Under the pieces are notes generated by a model that ran no database searches, was not told where the DNA came from, and saw only the letters and a list, made by a program, of their open reading frames with translations. A stretch of 64,000 nt of DNA from an uncultured Acidimicrobiales bacterium (GTDB taxonomy: Bacteria; Actinomycetota; Acidimicrobiia; Acidimicrobiales; SZUA-35): assembly GCA_938029215.1 (NCBI GenBank), contig CALHFG010000070.1:1-64000 (forward strand), written 5' to 3'. The translations under genes were made by a program, and so were the position numbers. Positions 17,749 through 25,800 of the stretch are shown here, piece after piece; position 1 is the stretch's first letter, and every line of letters begins with the position of its first letter.

Positions 17749-17754
17749 TACTGT
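17749..17754 (+). promoter_or_regulatory. -10 box TACTGT before ABC ATPase gene
   Basis: TACTGT followed by 7 nt and the ATG at 17762; a near-leaderless arrangement. Confidence 0.5.
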
Positions 17755-17761
17755 CATTCCC

Positions 17762-18697
17762 ATGAGTGATAGCGGCAACTTCGATTTCGAGAGTCCCGAC
17801 CCTGCCCAGGCAGCGGCGGGGGTGCCCACCCAACCTCCTGCCGGAATGCCGAACGACCTACCAGCAGGTATGCCTGCGACGGCAGAACCTGCCATGGCGC
17901 CCCCCGCAGCACCCGCGGCACCGACCGCTGGGCCTCCATCGTTGGGTGGCCCCGCTCCGCTCGGCAGCACAGTTGACTTTGCGGCCTACTGCCGAAACGC
18001 CTTCAAGATCTACGGTGAGGGCGACACGGAGGTCCGGGCCTTGAACGACGTGACCGTCGGATTCGAAACTGGCAAGTTCACCTCGATCATGGGTCCATCC
18101 GGATCGGGAAAGTCGACGCTCATGCAATGTATGGCCGGCCTCGACAGCCTGAGCGCTGGCCAGACCTACGTTGGGTCGGTAGAACTGGGGTCACTCAAAG
18201 ACAAAGAGCTCACCATGCTTCGCCGAAGCCAGATCGGCTTCATCTTCCAAGCGTTCAACCTGATCCCCACGCTCTCGGCCCAGGAGAACATCACCCTGCC
18301 CCTCGACCTGGCCGGCGCAACTCCTGACCAGCAGTGGCTCGACCAGGTGATTCAGACGGTTGGGCTAGCCGACCGAATGGGGCATCGCCCCAATGAACTC
18401 TCGGGTGGTCAACAGCAGCGCGTCGCAGTGGCCCGAGCACTAGCCAGCCGGCCAGACATCATCTTTGGCGACGAACCCACCGGCAACCTCGACTCCAAAA
18501 CCGGCGCCGAGATTCTGGAGTTCATGCAGCGTGCGGTCCGCGAGTTCCACCAAACGATCGTGATGGTCACGCACGACCCGGTGTCGGCCAGCTACTCCGA
18601 CCGGGTTCTGTTCCTCGCCGACGGTGCCATCGTCGACGAGATGATCAATCCCACCGCCGACAGCGTGTTCGACAAAATGCGCCATCTCGGCGACTGA
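17762..18697 (+). CDS. ABC transporter ATP-binding protein, MacB/LolD type
   Basis: 311 residues. A Pro/Ala/Met-rich, probably disordered N-terminal extension of about 70 residues precedes a complete ATPase domain: Walker A GPSGSGKST, signature LSGGQQQR, and Walker B IIFGDEPTGNLDS. The PTGNLDS motif marks the MacB/LolD/FtsE group that works with FtsX-like permeases. The permease gene follows after 31 bp, so the two form an exporter or mechanotransmission unit. The extension is unusual for the group and might tether the ATPase to partners (inference). Confidence 0.92.
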   Translation: MSDSGNFDFESPDPAQAAAGVPTQPPAGMPNDLPAGMPATAEPAMAPPAAPAAPTAGPPSLGGPAPLGSTVDFAAYCRNAFKIYGEGDTEVRALNDVTVGFETGKFTSIMGPSGSGKSTLMQCMAGLDSLSAGQTYVGSVELGSLKDKELTMLRRSQIGFIFQAFNLIPTLSAQENITLPLDLAGATPDQQWLDQVIQTVGLADRMGHRPNELSGGQQQRVAVARALASRPDIIFGDEPTGNLDSKTGAEILEFMQRAVREFHQTIVMVTHDPVSASYSDRVLFLADGAIVDEMINPTADSVFDKMRHLGD

Positions 18698-18728
18698 TCA
18701 CTAGTTCTCCCACCGAAAGGGCAGGTCC

Positions 18729-21563
18729 ATGCGCACCGCCATCAAGCTCTCTCTCCGAGGAATCCGAAACAACCTTGGCCGGTTGGCCCTGACGCTGATC
18801 GCCATCACGCTGGGCGTTGCGTTCGTTAGCGGCTCGTTCATTCTGTCCGACAGCCTCAGCAAACTGTTCAACGGCATTGTGTCAACGGCCAATGCAAATC
18901 TGGATGCTCGAATTCAGCCGATCGAGGATCAGGCATTCGGCGAGGAACCCGGAGTGATTCCTGACTCCATCGTCGCTCAGCTAGAAGCTCTGCCCGAAGT
19001 AGATGAGGTCAGCGGGTTCGTCGGTCTGCCTGAAGAGTTCAACCCCATCGTGGGTCTCGATCCCGAAGGAAACCCGCAGATCCCCACCGGTCCCCCAATC
19101 ATCACGTTCTCGTGGGATGGCGAGTCGGTTGAGGGCGGCCTCGAACTGATCGCCGGTGCACCACCATCGGGCGCCAACTCGATTGCCATCAATCAAGACC
19201 AAGCAGACGCGCTCCAAGCGTCAGTCGGCGATACCCGCACCTTCCGCACCCCTACCGGGGAACAGGACTTCACCATCGACGGAATCATCTCGTTCCCGGG
19301 TGGTGGCGCGTGGTTCCTGCTCTTTGATCTGGAAGAAGGCCAACGCCAGTACGACAAGGAGGGAATCCTCGACGCCGCTGCCATTACAGCTGCGGAAGGA
19401 GTTCTGCCGTCCTCCCTCATCAGCGCGGTTGAAGCCGAACTGCCTCGTGGCGTCGAAGCGGTCGACCAGGCAGCTGCAAACGAAGCGGACTCCGAAGGGT
19501 TCAACCAGTTCATTAGCATCTTCGGAAACGTGCTCTTGGGCTTTGCCGCAGTTGCATTGTTCGTGAGCCTGTTCATTATTTACAACACGTTCGCCATTCT
19601 TGTCAGCCAGCGTGTTCAGCAGATCGGCATGCTCCGAGCCATCGGTGCAACCAAGTCGCAGGTACGCATAAACGTCCTGGTCGAGGCGGTCATTGTGGGC
19701 ATCGTCGGGTCGATCTTGGGTCTGTTCGGCGGGTTGGCCGTTTCGTCCTCGATCAAGGCGCTGTTCGAAAGCCAAGGCGGGTTCCCGAGCGTGGAGAACG
19801 TGATCACCACCCGAACCGTGGTGGTCTCGATCGCCGTGGGTCTTGTGTCCACCATCATCTCGGCACTTCTCCCCGCCTTCAAGGCTGCAAAGATCTCCCC
19901 CGTCGAAGCCATCCGCAGCGAAGGAACCGCCGAAGAAGGAGGTCGCGTTCGAATCCTGATCGGGGCGGTCATCACTGCTGTCGGCCTCTTGCTGGTCGGT
20001 CTGGGGCTTGCAGGACGAGGCGGAGTGCAAGGAGTTCTCACGCTCTTGGGCATCGGCGCAATTCTCACCTTCGTTGGCGTTGCCTTGCTGAGCGCACTCT
20101 TCGCAGGGCCAGCTGTTCGCTTGCTCGGCCGTTCGCCAATCGTCGCCTTCCTCGGGACGATCAGCGGCTTCCTTCTGCTGATCTTCGGTCTCGCAATGAC
20201 CGTCGGCGGAGCGGTTGGAACCGCATTCTTGTTGGCGGCACCGACCGAACTCACCATTCCGGGTCAAGACGGGGCAGCCGACCAGGTAATCGAATTGCCG
20301 CAGAACCGCACCTTCTTCATCATTCTCGCAATCCTTATCCTCGGTCTCGGCCTCCTCTTCCTCGTCTCGTCTCCCAAGGCAATCATTGATGGGTTGCGGC
20401 TCGGCAAGGACTCGGTGACAGGCGGGTCGGAGAAGAAGATGGTGGCGCTGTCCCGCCAGAACGCAGCTCGCAGCCCGCAACGGACCGCCGCTACAGCAAC
20501 GGCACTAATGATTGGGCTGGCCTTGGTCACGCTGGTCTCGGTGCTCGGGGCGTCGTTACAGAAGTCCCTTTTCAGCATTCTCGAAACCGACGTTGGTGCC
20601 GATCTGTTTGTCGCCAACGAAACCGACGGTGTGCTACCCGACGCCGTGGGTCCTGCCCTGGCCGAGGTCGAGGGAATCACCGACGTCAGCGAGTTCCGCG
20701 TGGGATCAATCCGTCTCGGCGGCGAAGGCGGCGACGTGTACCGAATCACAGCCTTTACGGCGGCATCGGAAGACCGCATTCTCGACTATGGGCTGACCGA
20801 AGGCGACTTCGCAGCTGCACAGGCCGGCACAGGGATATTGGTCAACCAGACCACCTTCGATGCAGAGGGCTACTCGCTCGGCCAAGAACTGGTCGTGGAG
20901 TTCGAGGATCGCGAAACCGAGACGCTCACGATTTCTGGCGTGGTTGGGAACGAGGGTTTCCTCGACGGCTCGTTTGCAGTCGATAATTCGGTGTTCGTTC
21001 GCCACAATCCAGATACGCCGATCACGTCCATCGCAGCGAACGTGATCGACAGTGCCGACCCCGCAGTCGTGAAGGCCGCAGCGATCGAGGCAACCTCGGG
21101 CTTTGCCAGCGTGGTCGTGGCTGACAACGAAGACTTTAAGGAGCAGATCGAACAAGGTATCGGCGGACTGCTCGTCGTCATCAACGCACTTCTGGGGCTC
21201 GCGCTGTTCGTTGCGTTCTTCGGCGTGGTCAACACGATTGTCCTTTCGGTACTGGAACGCACCCGGGAAATCGGTCTCATGCGGGCGATTGGTATGACCC
21301 GCGGTCAACTGATGTCGACGATTCGTTGGGAGGCGATCATGGTCAGCCTGTTCGGAACGCTGCTCGGTATCGCACTGGGCATTCTGTTCGCAATCGCTGG
21401 CGTTCGAGCGATTCCCGACACGGTGATCAACACCGTTGCGATTCCGTGGACGACCCTAGTAATCATCGTGATCATGGCTGGCCTTATCGGCGTCTTGGCT
21501 GCCTATCTCCCGGCTCGCCGCGCAGCAAAGCTCAACCCCCTCGACGCCATCAGCTCCCTCTAA
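18729..21563 (+). CDS. FtsX/MacB-type ABC transporter permease (large, duplicated)
   Basis: 944 residues. An N-terminal membrane span is followed by a large extracytoplasmic MacB-like domain (about 40-260), a first FtsX-like membrane block (about 265-400), further membrane spans, a second extracytoplasmic domain (about 610-800), and a terminal FtsX-like block (about 815-940). The terminal block contains the typical RTREIGLMRAIGMTRGQL phrase. Duplicated permeases of this size act as single-chain partners of LolD-type ATPases in Actinobacteria. Cargo is unknown; lipid or lipoprotein handling is plausible. A strong hairpin lies about 30 bp beyond the stop. Confidence 0.92.
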   Translation: MRTAIKLSLRGIRNNLGRLALTLIAITLGVAFVSGSFILSDSLSKLFNGIVSTANANLDARIQPIEDQAFGEEPGVIPDSIVAQLEALPEVDEVSGFVGLPEEFNPIVGLDPEGNPQIPTGPPIITFSWDGESVEGGLELIAGAPPSGANSIAINQDQADALQASVGDTRTFRTPTGEQDFTIDGIISFPGGGAWFLLFDLEEGQRQYDKEGILDAAAITAAEGVLPSSLISAVEAELPRGVEAVDQAAANEADSEGFNQFISIFGNVLLGFAAVALFVSLFIIYNTFAILVSQRVQQIGMLRAIGATKSQVRINVLVEAVIVGIVGSILGLFGGLAVSSSIKALFESQGGFPSVENVITTRTVVVSIAVGLVSTIISALLPAFKAAKISPVEAIRSEGTAEEGGRVRILIGAVITAVGLLLVGLGLAGRGGVQGVLTLLGIGAILTFVGVALLSALFAGPAVRLLGRSPIVAFLGTISGFLLLIFGLAMTVGGAVGTAFLLAAPTELTIPGQDGAADQVIELPQNRTFFIILAILILGLGLLFLVSSPKAIIDGLRLGKDSVTGGSEKKMVALSRQNAARSPQRTAATATALMIGLALVTLVSVLGASLQKSLFSILETDVGADLFVANETDGVLPDAVGPALAEVEGITDVSEFRVGSIRLGGEGGDVYRITAFTAASEDRILDYGLTEGDFAAAQAGTGILVNQTTFDAEGYSLGQELVVEFEDRETETLTISGVVGNEGFLDGSFAVDNSVFVRHNPDTPITSIAANVIDSADPAVVKAAAIEATSGFASVVVADNEDFKEQIEQGIGGLLVVINALLGLALFVAFFGVVNTIVLSVLERTREIGLMRAIGMTRGQLMSTIRWEAIMVSLFGTLLGIALGILFAIAGVRAIPDTVINTVAIPWTTLVIIVIMAGLIGVLAAYLPARRAAKLNPLDAISSL

Positions 21564-21580
21564 CCCCCATCCCTCACCCC

Positions 21581-21661
21581 CCAAATTCCTGTCGAAAATG
21601 ACAATGGGTGTCGTTTTCGCTTGACAAAAGAGTCGAATTGTCGCCACCACTGGACAGAACG
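21581..21661 (+). repeat. Left inverted-repeat arm (81 bp)
   Basis: Begins CCAAATTCCTGTCGAAA and ends CTGGACAGAACG. It pairs with 22760-22840 in reverse complement, 62 of 81 positions identical without gaps. Identity is highest at the two ends and around TCGAATTG in the middle. Confidence 0.85.
21593..21619 (+). terminator. Hairpin after the ABC permease gene, inside the left repeat arm
   Basis: An 11-bp stem (21593-21603 with 21609-21619, one G-T pair) with loop ATGGG. The 3' side contains TTTT. It probably ends transcription of the ABC operon. The right arm has lost this particular pairing. Confidence 0.55.
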
Positions 21662-21789
21662 ATCACACGTTGGGGTTCGCCGGACTTGTGCCTAGGGTCC
21701 TCGTCAGCTCGCGCTTGCCGACGCGTTTGACCAAGTCTGCCACCACGCCCTTCGGGGCGACCGCACGCAATTGCAGAAGCGAGGCGGCC

Positions 21790-22752
21790 ATGGCGACACG
21801 TGGCGACGTCGAAGTCCTCCAACTGTGTCGAAGCCAGGGTGGAGTCATCTCCGCCGAACAGGCTGGGCTGAAGGGTCTGAGCAGTCGACAAATCCAGTAT
21901 CGAGTGAACACTGAACAGTGGATTCGGATTAGAAGAGGGGTCTACCTGAATGCTGCGTTCCCGTTTGCTGAGCGAGCAAAACTTTTCGCCCTCACGATCG
22001 GCGGAGCCGGTCACGCAAGCCACCGCTTTGCGGCTGGGCTCTTCGGGCTGGACCCTCTCCTTCGATCCAATCCGGAAGTGACAACTCGAAACGGTCTCGG
22101 CCTGAGGTTCGAGGGGATCCATGTCCATGAGTCCAAGCAACTTCACACGGCTGATCTCACCTTCATTGATGGACTTGCCGTCAGCGGGATCGAACGGACG
22201 ATCATGGACTGCTGCGCCGTCACCCCCGAACGTTGGAAGATCCTCGCTCTGATCGATTCGGCCCTTGCCAAAGGCCTAACAACGCCAGAGAAGCTACTGC
22301 ACTGCTTGAAACTCCACGCCCGTCGGGGCAGGGACGGTACCGTAAGATTTCGAGCAGCACTTGAGTTCCTCGATCAGCAACGACGGGCCGCAATCGGGCC
22401 GATCAGCCAGAAGGCCGCCAGCGCCGTCGTATCAGCAGGGCTTCCAAAGCCTCGGCACGAGGTCCGGATCTTTGACCTGCGGGGCAACTTCGTCGCGCAG
22501 GTCGACTCGTTCTGGCCAAATGGCTACGTCCACGAGTACGACGGCTTCACTTCGCATCGATCGCGACGTATCGCAACACGCAAGGACATCGAAAAAAGGG
22601 CGCGGCTGCGTTCACTCGGACTAATCGTGGACGAGTTCACCAGCGAACACGTCTTCTTCGATACCTCGTTTCTGATTCGAACCAGCACCGAGAACTATTC
22701 GAGAGCAGAACAACTCTTCGGTCGAGGGCCCCAGCTCTGGACGACGGGTTGA
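21790..22752 (+). CDS. AbiEi-type winged-helix protein with C-terminal DUF559/Vsr-like nuclease domain
   Basis: 320 residues from ATG 21790, which has GAGG upstream; upstream in-frame codons to 21670 lack a good start. The N-terminus (about 1-60) resembles the AbiEi antitoxin helix-turn-helix: a Gly-Val-Ile-Ser recognition helix, then the IRRGVY strand. A middle region has ASHRFAAGLFGL and the GLAVSGIERTIMD segment usual in these proteins. The C-terminus (about 220-285) fits the DUF559 PD-(D/E)xK fold, with Asp239 and Glu249-Tyr-Asp251-Gly. No AbiEii toxin gene is adjacent. Such solo genes are common in Actinobacteria and annotated as AbiEi-family or endonuclease-domain proteins; their function is not established. 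The inverted repeats on both sides suggest transfer as a unit. Confidence 0.8.
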   Translation: MATRGDVEVLQLCRSQGGVISAEQAGLKGLSSRQIQYRVNTEQWIRIRRGVYLNAAFPFAERAKLFALTIGGAGHASHRFAAGLFGLDPLLRSNPEVTTRNGLGLRFEGIHVHESKQLHTADLTFIDGLAVSGIERTIMDCCAVTPERWKILALIDSALAKGLTTPEKLLHCLKLHARRGRDGTVRFRAALEFLDQQRRAAIGPISQKAASAVVSAGLPKPRHEVRIFDLRGNFVAQVDSFWPNGYVHEYDGFTSHRSRRIATRKDIEKRARLRSLGLIVDEFTSEHVFFDTSFLIRTSTENYSRAEQLFGRGPQLWTTG

Positions 22753-22759
22753 CACCTTC

Positions 22760-22840
22760 CGTTCTGTCCAGCTGCAGCAACAATTCGATCGATCTGTCCA
22801 GCCTGGACCACACCAATTGTCGATTTCGACAGGAATTTGG
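22760..22840 (-). repeat. Right inverted-repeat arm (81 bp)
   Basis: Reverse-complement partner of 21581-21661. It also holds a 6+2+6 dyad at 22818-22831 (TGTCGA-TT-TCGACA) and two copies of CTGGACAGA (in the minus-strand sense). Confidence 0.85.
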
Positions 22841-22856
22841 GTGGAAGGGGGAGGGG

Positions 22857-25800
22857 TTAGCGGCGGAGGGTGGGGCCTTTGTAGCCGAGGGAGAATCCAC
22901 CGGCCAACAGGGTGTCCCGTAGATCGGGCTTTTCCACAGTCGGAACGCCGTCGATCTTCTGAACTTCGATCTGTTTGATTCGGCGCGTCTTCACCAGGGC
23001 GGCGAGTTCCTGCACCCACCCCGGGTCGCGGTCGATCCCTGGGAACGTGACCAGGCTGCGGCCACCCCGTTCGAGATACACGATCGGCTGACCGCCGTGC
23101 ATCACAACGTAGGCACCGACGCTTCGGCTCGGTCTACCGTCGGTTTCGGGCCACGGCAGCGCAGCCCCATAGGGCTGGGCCGGGTCGGCGGCGGAGAGAA
23201 CCAGCCAGTCGTCGTCGACGTCGAGATCGTGCTGTAGTGCATCGTCGCGGCGCTCGTCACGGAGACGGTCAACCGCTCCCGGCAGCGCAAACTGAGCGGC
23301 ACCGAGACCCGAGACGAAGTAGCCCCGGCGAACCTGACCACGGTCCTCCAATGCTTTCAACACCGGATAGACCCCAGCGAAACCGCCTTCGGCTCCTTCG
23401 GCCAACGCCATTTCCCGGGTGAGTACTCCATACCGCTCCAACAACTGCAGAGCACGAGTGGTAGCGATCTCGGTCTTGGGTGGGGCCGGGCGTCGAAGCG
23501 GGGCGACCAACGACCAGCGCCCAGTTGCGGCTGGCGGACCCATGCGGCTAAGAGACCGCAACCCGGGGCGTCGTCCAGCCCGTCCCTTCCGGCCGCCGGA
23601 AGACTTCTTGGGTGTCGCCCCCGACACGACGGCACGGAGCGGCGTGAGGGCATCGTTGGTTACCTCGCCACACCACACCATGTCCCACAGCGCCGTCAGC
23701 ACCACAGTTTCGGAATACTCGAGGCCGGCTTCCTGCACGGCCACGACCAGGTCATTCCAGAAGACGGCGCCTTGTTGTTCAAGACAGGTCCGAATGGCCC
23801 CGTGGATCGGTTCGTCGGGTGGGTCGACTGGTTCCGGTAGCAGCAGTGGCGCCTGGTCCCGGAAAACAAGCCGCACCCGGCCGTCACCTGCGCCCAGCGC
23901 ACCGGCCCCGGCCCACACCACCTCGCCGGCAGTGAGCAGGGTGTCCAGATCGGCAGAGCTGTAGTCGCGGATGCGAGCAGGCATCACGTCGGACTCGAGA
24001 ATTGACGCCGGCAACGACGCCCCCTGAAGTGCGGTGAGTACCTCGGCGACGCCGTCAACCCCACGGAGCTTGGATCCAACGTGCTGCCACTGGGGTTGGA
24101 ACCGGGCCAGCACATCGCCGTCAACGGGCTCGACCTCGCTACGCAGGGCAGCCAGCGATCGGCGACGGAGGATTCGAAGAACGTCGCTATGGCACCATTC
24201 GCGCTCGGATCCATCCGGCCGGAACTCACCCCGGACAATGCGACCCTCGCGCTCGAGTTCGGCCAGGGCGTGCTCGGCTCGCGGCGCTTCGACGCCGAGC
24301 CGGCTGCAAAGGTCACGGGTGAGAAATGGTCCGTTGGTTCTGGCATAGCGACTGCACAGATCAACCAGCGGACGGTCTACCGAATCGGTAAACGCGGCCG
24401 GAAGGCCAGCGGGAAGGGCGACGCCCAACGCATCCCGCAACCGGGAAGCGTCTTCGGCCGACGCGTAGTGCCGTCCTGTCTCGAGGCCGACCTCGATGAT
24501 TCGGCGCTGGTCTTGCAGTTCGGTAAGCGCGATCTCGGCGTTCAGGCCATCGACCCGAAGCTCAACCTCCTCAACGGTCAGCGGCCCGATCCATCGCAGG
24601 AGATCCTCGACCCCGTCGATGTTCTTTGCCCGCCACGAAGGCGCGAGCCGTTGCAGCTCGGACTCCAGCTGAGCAAGCACCTCTGGATCGAGCAGTTCTC
24701 GCAACTCCTCAGCACCGAGCAGATCCCGTAACAGATCCCGGTCCAACGACAACGCGGCGGCTCGGCGTTCGGCCAGCGGAGCATCGCCCTCGTACATGTA
24801 CTGTGCGACCCAGCCGAACAGCATGCCGCTGGCCATCGGCGAGGCGGAGTCGGTGTCGACAGTGTGCACGGTGATCTTGCGCGAACGCAGATCGGTGAGA
24901 ACCGAGCGCAGCGCGGGCACGTCGAACACATCGTTCAAGCACTCACGGGTCGTTTCGAGCAGAATCGGAAAACTGGGATACTTGGCGGCAACGGTGAGCA
25001 GATCAGCTGCCTTCTGTCGTTGCTGCCACAGCGGGGTGCGTCGGTCAGGGCGGCGACGAGGAAGCAAAAGCGCGCGAGCGGCACACTCTCGAAAGCGGGC
25101 GGCGAACATCGCCGAGTTCGGCAACTGCGTAACCAATAGTTCTTCGAGGTCGTCGGGGTCCACCAATAGCTCGTCGATCGGAATTCGATCTTCGGCCTCG
25201 GGTAGTCGAATGACGATTCCGTCGTCGGACCACATCAGTTCGACATCCCAACCCCACTGCTCGGCCATGCGGTACTGGAGGGCCATCCCCCACGGCGCAT
25301 GAACCTGTGCGCCAAACGGTGACAGGATGCAGATTCGCCAATCGCCAATCTCGTCGCGAAAGCGTTCGACCACGATGGTTCGGTCGGTCGGCAGTTTGGT
25401 GGTGACCTCGCGCTGCTCCTCTAGGTAGAGCACCAGGTTCTCCGCAGCCAGCTCGTCCAGGCTGTGGCGTTCGCTCAGGCGTTCCAGCGCCTTGTCTCGA
25501 TCGAGACCGTCGATCTCGCGGATGAATTGTCCCATCGCTCGGCCAAGTTCCAACGGCCGGCCGGGGCCGTCGCCGTGCCAGAACGGCATCTTTCCGGGCT
25601 GGCCGGGGGCGGGCGTGACGACCACTCGTTCGTGAGTGATGTCCTCGATTCGCCAGGTAGAGGCACCCAGCAGGAACGTCTCCCCGGCCCGGGATTCATA
25701 CACCATCTCTTCATCAAGCTCACCGACGCGGGTGCCGTCGGGAAGGAACACGCCATATAGGCCGCGGTCAGGGATGGTGCCGCCGCTGGTGACGGCCAGC

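Larger units (their letters stand above)
21561..22859. mobile_element. Candidate mobile unit: one AbiEi/DUF559-type gene inside ~80-100 bp inverted repeats
   Basis: The unit lies between the stop codons of two convergent genes (ABC permease ending 21563, Lhr ending 22857). Its ends are two inverted copies of an 81-bp sequence (21581-21661 and 22760-22840) that align without gaps with 62 identities (77%). C-rich tracts extend the similarity outward to a TAA at each side. It carries a single cargo gene and no transposase. No target-site duplication is evident. Mobility is an inference from the boundaries only. Confidence 0.5.

Noticed and set aside
19221-20480. 419-codon minus-strand frame inside the ABC permease gene
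   Set aside because: It is rich in Asp/Glu/His/Gln without motifs and lies opposite a clearly conserved FtsX-type permease.
21670-21789. Upstream extension of the AbiEi/DUF559 gene by 40 codons
   Set aside because: It starts at a weak codon next to the repeat arm with no ribosome site, and the residues do not resemble the AbiEi N-terminus, which begins after 21790.
21561-22859. Classical insertion sequence
   Set aside because: The only gene is AbiEi/DUF559-like, no transposase motif is present and no target-site duplication was found; kept as a candidate cassette instead.
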